From an uncultured Lachnospiraceae bacterium (GTDB lineage: Bacteria > Bacillota > Clostridia > Lachnospirales > Lachnospiraceae): 17,077 nt of DNA. The stretch is taken from NCBI GenBank assembly GCA_902803745.1, contig CADCRB010000184.1, positions 1 to 17,077 of the forward strand, in the 5' to 3' direction. Positions 1-7,221 of this stretch are shown here, in pieces; position 1 is the first letter of the stretch; each line of letters begins with the position of its first letter. The notes below the pieces were generated by a model that did not search any database, was not told the origin of the DNA, and worked only from the letters and a program-made list of their open reading frames with translations. The position numbers were made by a program, and so were the translations under genes.

Positions 1-1
1 G

Positions 2-2449
2 ACCAGAAAGGAACGTAAAGAGAAATGGAAGGCTGCCAGGCGTGAAAGACGGCAGGCACAAAAGGATTATTATAAATATGCTCCGTGGCTGGTACGCATC
101 TGGAATCTGTATTTAAAGAAGCCTTTCTGTGTGCTTCTGGTGATCTGCATTATCACAGGTCTGTGTCTTGGACTGTATAAAGAAACCATAAGTGATGCAT
201 TTTCTAATCTCTTTCTTGAATTCTATTTCAGCGCAAAGGATGCAGAGATCAGTGACGAAGAAATGGAGATGATCTATGAAATGTCTCCTGTCGATGAGGA
301 GGGAGACAAAAAGATCGATGCCTTTCCTGCTATAGGATCAGATGAGACTTGGACTATATGTGTATATATGGTCGGATCCGATCTGGAAGATGCATATCAG
401 GTAGATCTGTCTGAGTTAACTGTGGAACAGACCACGGAAAAAAATATAAAAAATGAAGAACTGGTGAATGCACAGCATCAGAAACGGTTTGACAGATTTA
501 CAGGAGAACTGGCTGAAAAAGGTCTTGAGATACCTGCATTTTTCTATTACCCGGTAGTACCTGTAGCATCTTCGGTCAATGTAACAGAGGATGTCATTGT
601 TTCTGACAGAAGAGGGGCTGCAACCGATGATATCAGCGAGATCTGCTCTGATATCTGGTCAGACAATATTCGTATCGTGATCCAGACAGGCGGAGCAACT
701 CATTGGACTAATAAGATGGTCAATCCTAACCGTACACAGCGCTTTGTTTATGAAAAGGGCAAATTTACCGAGGTTGAGAATCTCCCGCTGCAGGAAGCTG
801 CTACGACGGAGACACTTACGGATTTTATTTCCTTCTGTAATGATAATTACCGCTCCGATCATAACATGCTTGTATTCTGGGATCACGGCAGCGGACCGTT
901 TGGTTACGGCTATGACAGAATTTACAATAAGATATTCTCGATGAAGGAGATCAGGGCTGCGCTTGAAAAAGTTTATGGTCCGTCACCTGCAAAATCTCCA
1001 TATGATATCATCGGTTTTGACGCGTGCCTTATGTCAGAGCTCACTGTTGCAAATCTCTTGAGTGACTATGCAGATTATTTTTGTGTAAGTGAGGAAGTAG
1101 AGCCCGGAGACGGCTGGGCATATGATCGCTTCCTTGAGGAAATGTCAGATGATCCGACCATGAGCGCGCCACAGGTTTGCCGCGCGGTCGCAGACGCATA
1201 TACTGATTATTATATGCAGGAAAACGTTAACGTCGGCCTGTTTTATGAGAATAGTGTTACTTTCTCTGTTTTGGATGCCGGGAAGTCAGCCGAGCTTTTC
1301 AAGGCATATTCGGAGCTCTGTAAAAAGCAGCTGATCGATGCCTCGAGTGATCTTGGTGTCCTGTCGGAAATGGGTCGTCATGGAATGAGATCAACGCGAT
1401 ACGCGATGGATAGCAGCAATGTATTTAATATGTCGGATCTGGGTAATTATGTTGATTACCTGGTAGACAGTTATCCCGATGAATGCAGCAGGATCAAGAA
1501 GCTCATAGGTGAAACCGTGCTGTATCATCGTGAGAACGGCTCGGTGAGTGACTCCACTGGAATCGCGGTTTATCTCCCAAGTCAGGTTGATAATTACAAT
1601 GGATTGCTTAAGTATCTGAATTATATTTATGACATAGTCGATGATGAGAATATCCGGACTCTTTATTACTACAAGCAGGCAGGATGTCTTAATGATGAAA
1701 TGACTGAATATGTGAAGACTTTGACACATAATGAGCCTGAGAAGCTTGATCTCAAGCTTTTCAATGATTTTACTAAAGCTAAGCCGACAGTAGGAGACGG
1801 GTTCTTCTCGCTTCCTGTAAGTGAGGATCTTCAGAATCTGATGGTCGGCTATTACATTGAGGTTGCAAACCTTAATGAGGAGAAAGGAGTTATCACTGAT
1901 TATGGCTCCAACGGTGGTCTCGAACTTGACGGAGACGGCTGCCTTATAAGCAACTTTGACGGAAAGTGGCCATATATTAATGATGTTCCGCTGTATGTAG
2001 AAGTGGTCTCCAATACTGCCTCGGATATTGAGTTCAGAGCTCATGTCGAATATAACGGTGAAGAGGCATATCTGATCCTTAATTATGATAAGGACACAGA
2101 GAAGCTGGCGGTTAACTCAGTACGAAAGGTGGAAGAAGATAATGCCAATTATATGGACAATACCAAATCAAGTCTGCAGCTGCAAAATGGAGATACAGTA
2201 ACACCGCTTTATTTAGAAACCAATCTGGAGGATAATACTGAAAACTCGGTGAAAGGAAAAACCATAAAGATAAAGAACGGCACGGATTATCAGATGAAGG
2301 TTCTTCCTAAGGGCTATTATCTTGGCACTGTAGTGATCACCGATCCGCGTGGCGACAGCTACTACAGCGCGGTAGTAGGTGCGGATATCGGCGGCAGCGG
2401 TATCAAGAGATGGAAGATAGATGACCGCTTCAGGGGATCCAATTATTGA
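2..2449 (+). CDS. Clostripain-family (C11) cysteine peptidase, membrane-anchored, 5' end missing
   Basis: The frame is open from base 2 with no stop, so the gene begins before the window; the GTG at 131 lies inside the predicted membrane helix and is unlikely to be the start. The visible N-terminus is very basic (many Lys/Arg, a cytosolic tail), then comes one hydrophobic helix (about 124-190), then a large domain expected outside the membrane. Clostripain-family signs are the motif WTICVYMVGSDLE, the catalytic His in WDHGSG (codon 884-886) and the catalytic Cys in GFDACLM (codon 1025-1027). The C11 family cleaves peptide bonds, often after Arg or Lys; the actual substrate is unknown. The roughly 350-residue C-terminal part, rich in Asp, Asn and Tyr, is not recognised; it could be a beta-rich binding region. 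No LPXTG sorting signal is seen at the C-terminus, so anchoring is probably by the N-terminal helix only. Family assignment is strong; substrate and activity are inference. Confidence 0.9.
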   Translation, partial: TRKERKEKWKAARRERRQAQKDYYKYAPWLVRIWNLYLKKPFCVLLVICIITGLCLGLYKETISDAFSNLFLEFYFSAKDAEISDEEMEMIYEMSPVDEEGDKKIDAFPAIGSDETWTICVYMVGSDLEDAYQVDLSELTVEQTTEKNIKNEELVNAQHQKRFDRFTGELAEKGLEIPAFFYYPVVPVASSVNVTEDVIVSDRRGAATDDISEICSDIWSDNIRIVIQTGGATHWTNKMVNPNRTQRFVYEKGKFTEVENLPLQEAATTETLTDFISFCNDNYRSDHNMLVFWDHGSGPFGYGYDRIYNKIFSMKEIRAALEKVYGPSPAKSPYDIIGFDACLMSELTVANLLSDYADYFCVSEEVEPGDGWAYDRFLEEMSDDPTMSAPQVCRAVADAYTDYYMQENVNVGLFYENSVTFSVLDAGKSAELFKAYSELCKKQLIDASSDLGVLSEMGRHGMRSTRYAMDSSNVFNMSDLGNYVDYLVDSYPDECSRIKKLIGETVLYHRENGSVSDSTGIAVYLPSQVDNYNGLLKYLNYIYDIVDDENIRTLYYYKQAGCLNDEMTEYVKTLTHNEPEKLDLKLFNDFTKAKPTVGDGFFSLPVSEDLQNLMVGYYIEVANLNEEKGVITDYGSNGGLELDGDGCLISNFDGKWPYINDVPLYVEVVSNTASDIEFRAHVEYNGEEAYLILNYDKDTEKLAVNSVRKVEEDNANYMDNTKSSLQLQNGDTVTPLYLETNLEDNTENSVKGKTIKIKNGTDYQMKVLPKGYYLGTVVITDPRGDSYYSAVVGADIGGSGIKRWKIDDRFRGSNY

Positions 2450-2464
2450 GATGGTGTAATAAAC

Positions 2465-2501
2465 AATATCCGCATATGTGGCACAACCATATGCGGATAT
2501 T
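2465..2501. terminator. Perfect 14-bp hairpin between convergent genes, probable bidirectional terminator
   Basis: AATATCCGCATATG (2465-2478) and CATATGCGGATATT (2488-2501) are exact inverted copies around a 9-base loop. The hairpin lies 15 bases after the peptidase stop and between two convergent genes. The T-tracts are weak (TTCGTTAATT on plus, ATTGTTTATT on minus), so termination is plausible but not textbook. Confidence 0.6.
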
Positions 2502-2512
2502 CGTTAATTAGG

Positions 2513-2640
2513 AGAAATATTAATTAGTAAGCGTTAGATATAACTAACTCACGAGGAACATAATAGCACATCGAAAAGCGTAATGCAATAGTCTATTTTT
2601 TATTTTGCTAATTTTTAGATAGTTAGATATTGCTAATTAC
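2513..2640. repeat. AT-rich tail with two GTTAGATAT elements
   Basis: GTTAGATAT occurs at 2533-2541 and 2622-2630. Each is followed two bases later by CTAAC or CTAAT, making two imperfect inverted repeats (2533-2548, 2622-2637). Other TTAG/CTAA words lie around them. The second copy overlaps the stop codon of the minus-strand gene. Function unknown. Confidence 0.4.
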
Positions 2641-4006
2641 TTCCGCCGGACACCTCATGATATTTGCCGATAAGCTCCTCATCGGTGATCACTGTGATGC
2701 GTCCGCCGTCATATTCAGCACATACCCATTCATAGATGCGCTGTATTACAGGTGAGGTTTTGGGCAGCGGCGCCTCCCCTGTGGATGCGCGGTATTCGTT
2801 GACACGATAAGCGACGCCGGCTACGCCTGAGGTTGCGGATACAGCGACCTTTGGGGCGCGTCCGAGCAAAGCTTCGGTATCGAAAATATTATATATTTCA
2901 GGATCCTTCATCATGCCGTCAGCGTGGATCCCGGCGCGGGTAAGATTGAAGCTCCGCCCAACGAAGGGAGTCATGGGCGGGATCTCGTAGCCGGTCTCTT
3001 TCTCGAGATACTCTGCGATCTCCGTGATGGCCCGGGTATCCATTCCGTTGAGGGTGCCGCGGAGGGATGCGTATTCGAAGACCATGGCCTCAAGCGGGAT
3101 ATTGCCGGTCCGCTCACCGATCCCGAGCAGGGAGCAGTTAACGGCAGCTGCACCATACATCCAGGCGGTGGCGGCATTTACAACTCCTTTGTAAAAATCG
3201 TTGTGGCCATGCCACTCCAGCATTTCAGAAGGCACATCCGCATGATGCTGCAGACCGTATATGATACCCGATACGCTGCGGGGCAGTGCTGCTCCGGGAT
3301 ACGGGACCCCGTAGCCCATCGTGTCGCAGGCGCGGATCTTTACCGGTATGCCGCTTTCATGCGAAAGATCCATGAGCTTATTGGCAAACGGTACTACGAA
3401 ACCATAGAAGTCCGCTCTAGTGATGTCCTCAAAATGGCAGCGCGGCCGGAGTCCGGCCTCTATGCAGTCGGAAACTATTCCGATGTATTTATCCATTGCC
3501 TGACGGCGCGTCAAACCCATTTTACGGAAAATATGATAGTCGGAGCAGCTTACAAGGATCCCGGTCTCCTTTATCCCTATGGATCTTGCGAGCTCGAAGT
3601 CCTTTTTAGATGCGCGGATCCAGGTCGTGATCTCCGGGAAATCATAGCCGAGCTCCAGACAGCGCTCAGCTGCTTTGCGGTCTTTATCCGAGTAGACGAA
3701 AAATTCTGTCTGGCGGATCATTCCATTCGGTCCGCCGAGCTTGTGCAGAAGCTTGTAGATGTGGACCATCTGCTCGGTCGTGTACGGAGCGCGTGACTGC
3801 TGGCCGTCGCGGAAGGATGTGTCGGTAATGTATATATCGCGGGGCATATTCTCCGGAACGCGGCGATAGTTGAAGGGAATCTTCGGTGTTTCCGTGTATG
3901 GATAGATCTCGCGGAAAAGCTCAGGCTCCGCGATATCCTGAAGCTGATAGATGTACGGATCCTGCTCAAGTTTGAAAGTTTTGTTGCTTAATTTGATCTC
4001 CTGCAT
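2633..4006 (-). CDS. Re-citrate-synthase-like enzyme, isopropylmalate/homocitrate synthase family
   Basis: A 457-residue DRE-TIM metallolyase (HMGL-like) that joins acetyl-CoA to a 2-oxoacid. Motifs: TDTSFRDGQQ at 61-70 (general base Arg66, metal ligand Asp67), metal-binding HGHND at 266-270, GIGERTGN at 295-302, and AGIHADG at 358-364. The regulatory C-terminal domain of LeuA is not evident, and overall character (PNGMIRQTEFF, MGYGVPYPGAALPRS) resembles, from memory, the citrate (Re)-synthase group known from Clostridium kluyveri, which makes citrate for 2-oxoglutarate and glutamate in anaerobes. Alternatives are a 2-isopropylmalate, homocitrate or citramalate synthase. The start at 4006 is chosen over an open frame reaching 4213 because AAAGGGG sits 7 bases upstream, and the upstream part would cover the divergent promoter region and the LysR start. 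Family is firm; the citrate reaction is an inference. Confidence 0.85.
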   Translation of the reverse strand: MQEIKLSNKTFKLEQDPYIYQLQDIAEPELFREIYPYTETPKIPFNYRRVPENMPRDIYITDTSFRDGQQSRAPYTTEQMVHIYKLLHKLGGPNGMIRQTEFFVYSDKDRKAAERCLELGYDFPEITTWIRASKKDFELARSIGIKETGILVSCSDYHIFRKMGLTRRQAMDKYIGIVSDCIEAGLRPRCHFEDITRADFYGFVVPFANKLMDLSHESGIPVKIRACDTMGYGVPYPGAALPRSVSGIIYGLQHHADVPSEMLEWHGHNDFYKGVVNAATAWMYGAAAVNCSLLGIGERTGNIPLEAMVFEYASLRGTLNGMDTRAITEIAEYLEKETGYEIPPMTPFVGRSFNLTRAGIHADGMMKDPEIYNIFDTEALLGRAPKVAVSATSGVAGVAYRVNEYRASTGEAPLPKTSPVIQRIYEWVCAEYDGGRITVITDEELIGKYHEVSGGSN

Positions 4007-4031
4007 TAGTCTGCCCCTTTCTTTTTCAACA

Positions 4032-4060
4032 TTGCAAACAGTATATGCATCTGATATATT
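4032..4060 (+). promoter_or_regulatory. Candidate promoter of the LysR gene
   Basis: TTGCAA (4032-4037) and TATATT (4055-4060) are 17 bases apart, with TG at 4052-4053 giving an extended -10. It overlaps the opposite-facing synthase promoter, as is common for divergent LysR-type pairs. Confidence 0.45.
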
Positions 4061-4069
4061 ATCTGTAAA
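4040..4069 (-). promoter_or_regulatory. Promoter of the citrate-synthase-like gene
   Basis: On the minus strand TTTACA (4069-4064, 5/6 to consensus) and TATACT (4045-4040, 5/6) are separated by 18 bases. Transcription would start near 4033, giving a short leader with AAAGGGG at 4020-4014. Confidence 0.6.
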
Positions 4070-4088
4070 GCGAATAAAACAGATAGTA

Positions 4089-4109
4089 ATTATTCGATTA
4101 TCGAATAAT
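4089..4109. promoter_or_regulatory. LysR-type binding box (T-N11-A palindrome)
   Basis: ATTATTCGA (4089-4097) and TCGAATAAT (4101-4109) are exact inverted copies around TTA and contain the LysR consensus T-N11-A (4093-4105). The centre lies about 66 bases upstream of the predicted synthase start point, the usual LysR recognition-site position, and about 32 bases downstream of the predicted lysR start point, which would fit self-repression. Confidence 0.65.
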
Positions 4110-4126
4110 AAAAACGGTATGGCTGT

Positions 4127-4996
4127 ATGGATCTGGAAGGACTGAGGACCTTTTTGGTTCTCGCAAATACGAAAAATTACACACGCGCAGCAGGGCAGCT
4201 GTTCGTAGCGCAATCTACAGTGACGAACCGTATAGCTGAGCTGGAGAGGGAGCTCGGGGTGAACCTTTTTGACCGCACTAACCGCAAGGTCGAGCTGACG
4301 CAGGAGGGCGAGAAATTCCGTATCTATGCCGGCAATGTGATGGAGCTGACCGAGTCATCGCTGGCAGAGATCACGGCTGCAAAGCATTTTGACAATCATA
4401 TCAGGATAGGAAGCGCGGACTCTATATATGAGGGACATCTTGCTGAGAAGATCCTTAGATACCGCAAGGAGCATCCGCGGGATTCGCTTCGTATCTCGAT
4501 CGGTGTCACGAGCCATCTGCTGGAGCAGCTGCAGGCTGACATGCTCGACGTGGTATTCACATATCTGCCGCTCATCAAATCCGGATATCATTCGGAGCTT
4601 TACAAGAAAGATGCGCTTGTACTTGTGACCGACGCAGCGAACGAGCGGTATAAGAAGGGCATCACTGAGCAGCAGCTGATGGGAGTCAGATATCTGATGT
4701 GCAACTTTGCACTGCAGGAGGTCGGTCAGTATATAAGAAAGCTGTTCCCGAGGTTCCATCAGTTTGAGCTGGAGATTGACGACTGTATGAAGATCGTGCC
4801 TTTTTTGCTTCATCAGGATACGTATACATTCCTGCCGGAGGACATGGCGGAGCCGTATCTGGAGAGGGGGGAGCTTCGTGAGATCCCGCTCCTTGATTTC
4901 AGCACGCCGGTCATCAACAGCTACATCATATGTAAGCGGGGGCAGGGGAACGTGCCTGTTGACAGCTTTATGGCGTCGGTGATGTCAAAATACTGA
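4127..4996 (+). CDS. LysR-family transcriptional regulator
   Basis: 289 residues, the usual LysR length. Residues 1-60 form the winged helix-turn-helix (DLEGLRTFLVLANTKNYTRA, then AAGQLFVAQSTVTNRIAELE and LGVNLFDRTNR). Residues from about 90 to the end form the effector-binding domain (HIRIGSADSIYEGHLAEKIL onward). It is transcribed away from the citrate-synthase-like gene with a 120-bp gap holding a perfect T-N11-A box, so it most likely controls that gene and itself. The effector is unknown; a central metabolite such as citrate or 2-oxoglutarate is only a guess. The ribosome site before the ATG at 4127 is weak; an ATG at 4119 is in another frame. Nothing is truncated. Confidence 0.93.
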   Translation: MDLEGLRTFLVLANTKNYTRAAGQLFVAQSTVTNRIAELERELGVNLFDRTNRKVELTQEGEKFRIYAGNVMELTESSLAEITAAKHFDNHIRIGSADSIYEGHLAEKILRYRKEHPRDSLRISIGVTSHLLEQLQADMLDVVFTYLPLIKSGYHSELYKKDALVLVTDAANERYKKGITEQQLMGVRYLMCNFALQEVGQYIRKLFPRFHQFELEIDDCMKIVPFLLHQDTYTFLPEDMAEPYLERGELREIPLLDFSTPVINSYIICKRGQGNVPVDSFMASVMSKY

Positions 4997-5021
4997 TAAT
5001 AGTATGTTCCCTGACACCCTG

Positions 5022-5030
5022 TGCTATAAT
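5022..5030 (+). promoter_or_regulatory. Extended -10 promoter for the first GGDEF gene
   Basis: TG at 5022-5023, one base, then a perfect TATAAT at 5025-5030. No good -35 lies 17 bases upstream; an extended -10 can work without one. Transcription would begin near 5037, about 38 bases before the small leader ORF. Confidence 0.5.
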
Positions 5031-5074
5031 ATATTATCTGATATAAAGCTTATACTTTTGAGGAGGTATGAAAC

Positions 5075-5116
5075 ATGAACAAAAAAGAGAGGGAGATAGA
5101 GGGGACGTTTTGTTGA
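5075..5116 (+). CDS. Possible 13-residue leader peptide
   Basis: The best ribosome site in this gap, AGGAGG (5061-5066), is spaced ideally (8 bases) for the ATG at 5075, not for the GGDEF gene. The ORF encodes MNKKEREIEGTFC and its TGA ends one base before the GGDEF ATG at 5118, an arrangement typical of translational coupling. A nested ATG at 5068 is too close to the ribosome site, but its frame ends in a TGA overlapping the GGDEF start (ATGA). Composition gives no clue to a peptide function; it may only guide ribosomes to the next gene. Confidence 0.35.
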   Translation: MNKKEREIEGTFC

Positions 5117-5117
5117 A

Positions 5118-6203
5118 ATGAAAGAACAAAGCATGATCAACAGGGCTATGCATTTCATAGTCCATAACGGATTCCTGTTTACTGTGATCATAATGGGACT
5201 TGTGCATGTTACTCTTCTCGGGATCATGCTTGCAGACGGGATAATGCCTCTGGTCCAGTTTAATATCCTCAGTATTGTCGTTTATGGCTTCTGTATCGTT
5301 CTATGTAAAACCGGACATATCATGCCGGTTTATCTGAGCATACAGGCTGAGGTTATGGCCTATACCATTATTTCGACATACTATATCGGACTGCGGTGCG
5401 GTACATACTGCTTTCTTTTCTCAATAGTCCCGATAATCATATATTTCGGAAGCTTCCTGTTTACGGGATGGGCAAGATGGAATGTAGTCGTTTCACTTGT
5501 GCTTAATTTTGCTGTATTCGTAGTCCTGTATCTGATATTTGTCGATTCAGCCCCGGTTTTTGAAATGAGTCATTTCGCGAGAAATGTTCTTGTGATCTTC
5601 TCTTATTTCGTAATGGTCTTTTCGACGATCTTTTATAACGCGAACTATATATACATAAGTGAGATGAAGGTAGGCAGCCTCGAGCAGGAGAATAAGCAGC
5701 TGTCCGCAGACGCGCAGGAGGATGCACTGACATCACTTCTGAACCGGCGCGGCTTTTTACCGCTGATAGATTCTCTTATGAAGAGTGAGAGCGAAGTTCA
5801 TTTCTGCATTTCCTTCTGTGATATCGATAATTTCAAGCGGATAAATGATACATACGGCCACGATGCCGGAGACGAGGTGCTGCGGCATATTACCAGGATG
5901 ATAAAAAGAGAGATGAACGGATGCGAAATATGCAGATGGGGCGGAGAGGAGATCATCATCCTTATGCGGGATTACGATATGGCCGTTGCAAAAGTAAGGA
6001 TGGAGTACCTTAGAAAGAGTATAGAAACTAATCCGACGGTTTTCTTTAATCACAGGATCTTCACCACTATAACTATCGGTCTCGAAGAATACGCTGATAA
6101 ATACACAGATCCCGAAGAGATCATAAAAGTGGCAGACGACCGGATGTATTACGGCAAACAGCACGGAAAGAATATACTGATATCTGAGACGCCTGAAAAA
6201 TAG
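5118..6203 (+). CDS. Membrane diguanylate cyclase, 6-TM sensor plus GGDEF
   Basis: Predicted to make c-di-GMP from two GTP at the inner face of the membrane. Six hydrophobic helices cover about residues 17-39, 44-64, 69-91, 95-116, 122-143 and 154-178; then a short coiled linker (SLEQENKQLSADAQ) and a GGDEF domain from about 200 to 355. The signature is GGEEI at 275-279 (Ile instead of Phe); the metal-binding Asp235 lies in CDIDNFK. The product-inhibition RxxD motif is absent before the signature (MNGC in that place), so feedback control is probably lost. The sensor part is not a family I can name. The start at 5118 is fixed by a TAG at 5097-5099 in frame; the weak AGGGG site is about 13 bases away, so translation may depend on the upstream leader ORF. 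Cyclase activity is likely but not proven. Confidence 0.9.
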   Translation: MKEQSMINRAMHFIVHNGFLFTVIIMGLVHVTLLGIMLADGIMPLVQFNILSIVVYGFCIVLCKTGHIMPVYLSIQAEVMAYTIISTYYIGLRCGTYCFLFSIVPIIIYFGSFLFTGWARWNVVVSLVLNFAVFVVLYLIFVDSAPVFEMSHFARNVLVIFSYFVMVFSTIFYNANYIYISEMKVGSLEQENKQLSADAQEDALTSLLNRRGFLPLIDSLMKSESEVHFCISFCDIDNFKRINDTYGHDAGDEVLRHITRMIKREMNGCEICRWGGEEIIILMRDYDMAVAKVRMEYLRKSIETNPTVFFNHRIFTTITIGLEEYADKYTDPEEIIKVADDRMYYGKQHGKNILISETPEK

Positions 6204-6223
6204 AGTGCATCCAAGGCACGCGC

Positions 6224-6253
6224 TTGAAAAGAACAGGCTTTGTTTGGTAAAAT
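6224..6253 (+). promoter_or_regulatory. Promoter of the FHA-GGDEF/fbp unit
   Basis: TTGAAA (6224-6229, 5/6) and TAAAAT (6248-6253, 5/6) are 18 bases apart. Transcription would start near 6260, so an ATG at 6254 would not be in the message; this decides against the longest reading of the next gene. Confidence 0.55.
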
Positions 6254-6310
6254 ATGGGCTGTCTGCTTGCAAAAATATGTGCAGATAATAAAAAGATGAA
6301 CACAGGAATT

Positions 6311-7219
6311 ATGAGTGAAAACGTTACAGAAATAATACTTGAGCGGAATCAGGACATGAGAGGCGGCATCGCTGTGCGGCCTACTGTCTTTGTCTGTGAA
6401 GGTCATCACATAGCCGAATACCGTCTGCAGGGAATGCAGAATCTGGGGCGTCCTTCGGGGACCAGCGTGCCGGAGATACCTGTATACAGCAGATTTGTTT
6501 CAAGAAACCATGGGATCTTTGAGACGGAAGGTCTTACCTCGGTTTTTACAGCAATAAATACAACCAACGGCATCATGCATAAGGGAAGATTTCTGGATCC
6601 CTGGGAGAAGATAGCCCTTAAGGACGGTCATGAATTCACCATACCCTCCGGCGATGATAATACAGGCTCTGTACTCCTGATCTATGCAGACTCCGAAGAG
6701 AGGATAAGGTTCTGGAGGCGGCTTCAGGAGGCGTCCTGGGACAAGCTCACGGGGCTCTGCGACAGGGACAGCTTTATCACCTGGTGGAAGCAGAACCATG
6801 AGAATAAGGACTATGAGGAAGTCATACTATTTATTCTGGATGTGGATTTCTTTAAGGAGATAAACGATAAGCAGGGACACAATGCCGGAGACGAAGCTCT
6901 GAAAACCGTAGCTGACAAGCTGCGCCGGGCTGTGCGATATGAGAATCAGGTCTGCCGCTGGGGCGGCGATGAATTTGTGGGGATCCTGCCTGTAAGTGTT
7001 GATAAGGCAGAGGAGCGCCTTGTCGAGCTGTCCGAAAAGATAGCTGATGACTCCAAAGCAGCAGGTGTGCCCATATCAGTAAGCATAGGTTACGTCGATA
7101 TGCATGAAGTAAGTGACATACTTGATATACCGGGGATAGTGAGTCTTGCCGACAAGGCTCTCTATAAGGCCAAAGAGGCCGGCCGGGGTAATATCATCGG
7201 ATACAAATACTGGAGATGA
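6311..7219 (+). CDS. FHA-GGDEF protein, soluble diguanylate cyclase
   Basis: Numbered from the ATG at 6311 (302 residues). An FHA (phosphothreonine-binding) domain spans about 25-115, with the conserved Gly-Arg at 46-47, SRNH at 64-67 and NTTNG at 83-87. A GGDEF domain follows from about 140, with LTGLCDRDSF, the metal-binding Asp in ILDVDFF and an intact GGDEF at 218-222. The inhibitory site is RYEN instead of RxxD, so feedback may be weak. No membrane helix is seen. FHA domains dock on phosphorylated Thr, so this cyclase may answer to a Ser/Thr kinase, none of which is in the window. The start is uncertain: ATG at 6254 lies in the -10 box, 6296 has no ribosome site, and 6311 has AGGA close by. 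The stop overlaps the fbp start region, so the two genes are very likely co-translated. Confidence 0.9.
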   Translation: MSENVTEIILERNQDMRGGIAVRPTVFVCEGHHIAEYRLQGMQNLGRPSGTSVPEIPVYSRFVSRNHGIFETEGLTSVFTAINTTNGIMHKGRFLDPWEKIALKDGHEFTIPSGDDNTGSVLLIYADSEERIRFWRRLQEASWDKLTGLCDRDSFITWWKQNHENKDYEEVILFILDVDFFKEINDKQGHNAGDEALKTVADKLRRAVRYENQVCRWGGDEFVGILPVSVDKAEERLVELSEKIADDSKAAGVPISVSIGYVDMHEVSDILDIPGIVSLADKALYKAKEAGRGNIIGYKYWR

Positions 7220-7221
7220 AT

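Noticed and set aside
131..133. GTG at 131 as the peptidase start
   Set aside because: The frame is open upstream to the window edge, and this codon falls inside the predicted membrane helix.
1391..2044. Minus-strand ORF (217 codons) inside the peptidase gene
   Set aside because: Ile/Val-rich antisense of an Asp/Asn/Tyr-rich region, with no motif.
2924..3796. Plus-strand ORF (290 codons) opposite the citrate-synthase-like gene
   Set aside because: Shadow of a conserved enzyme; no motifs.
4007..4213. Longer N-terminus for the citrate-synthase-like gene
   Set aside because: It would cover the divergent promoters and the LysR start; the internal ATG at 4006 has a good ribosome site.
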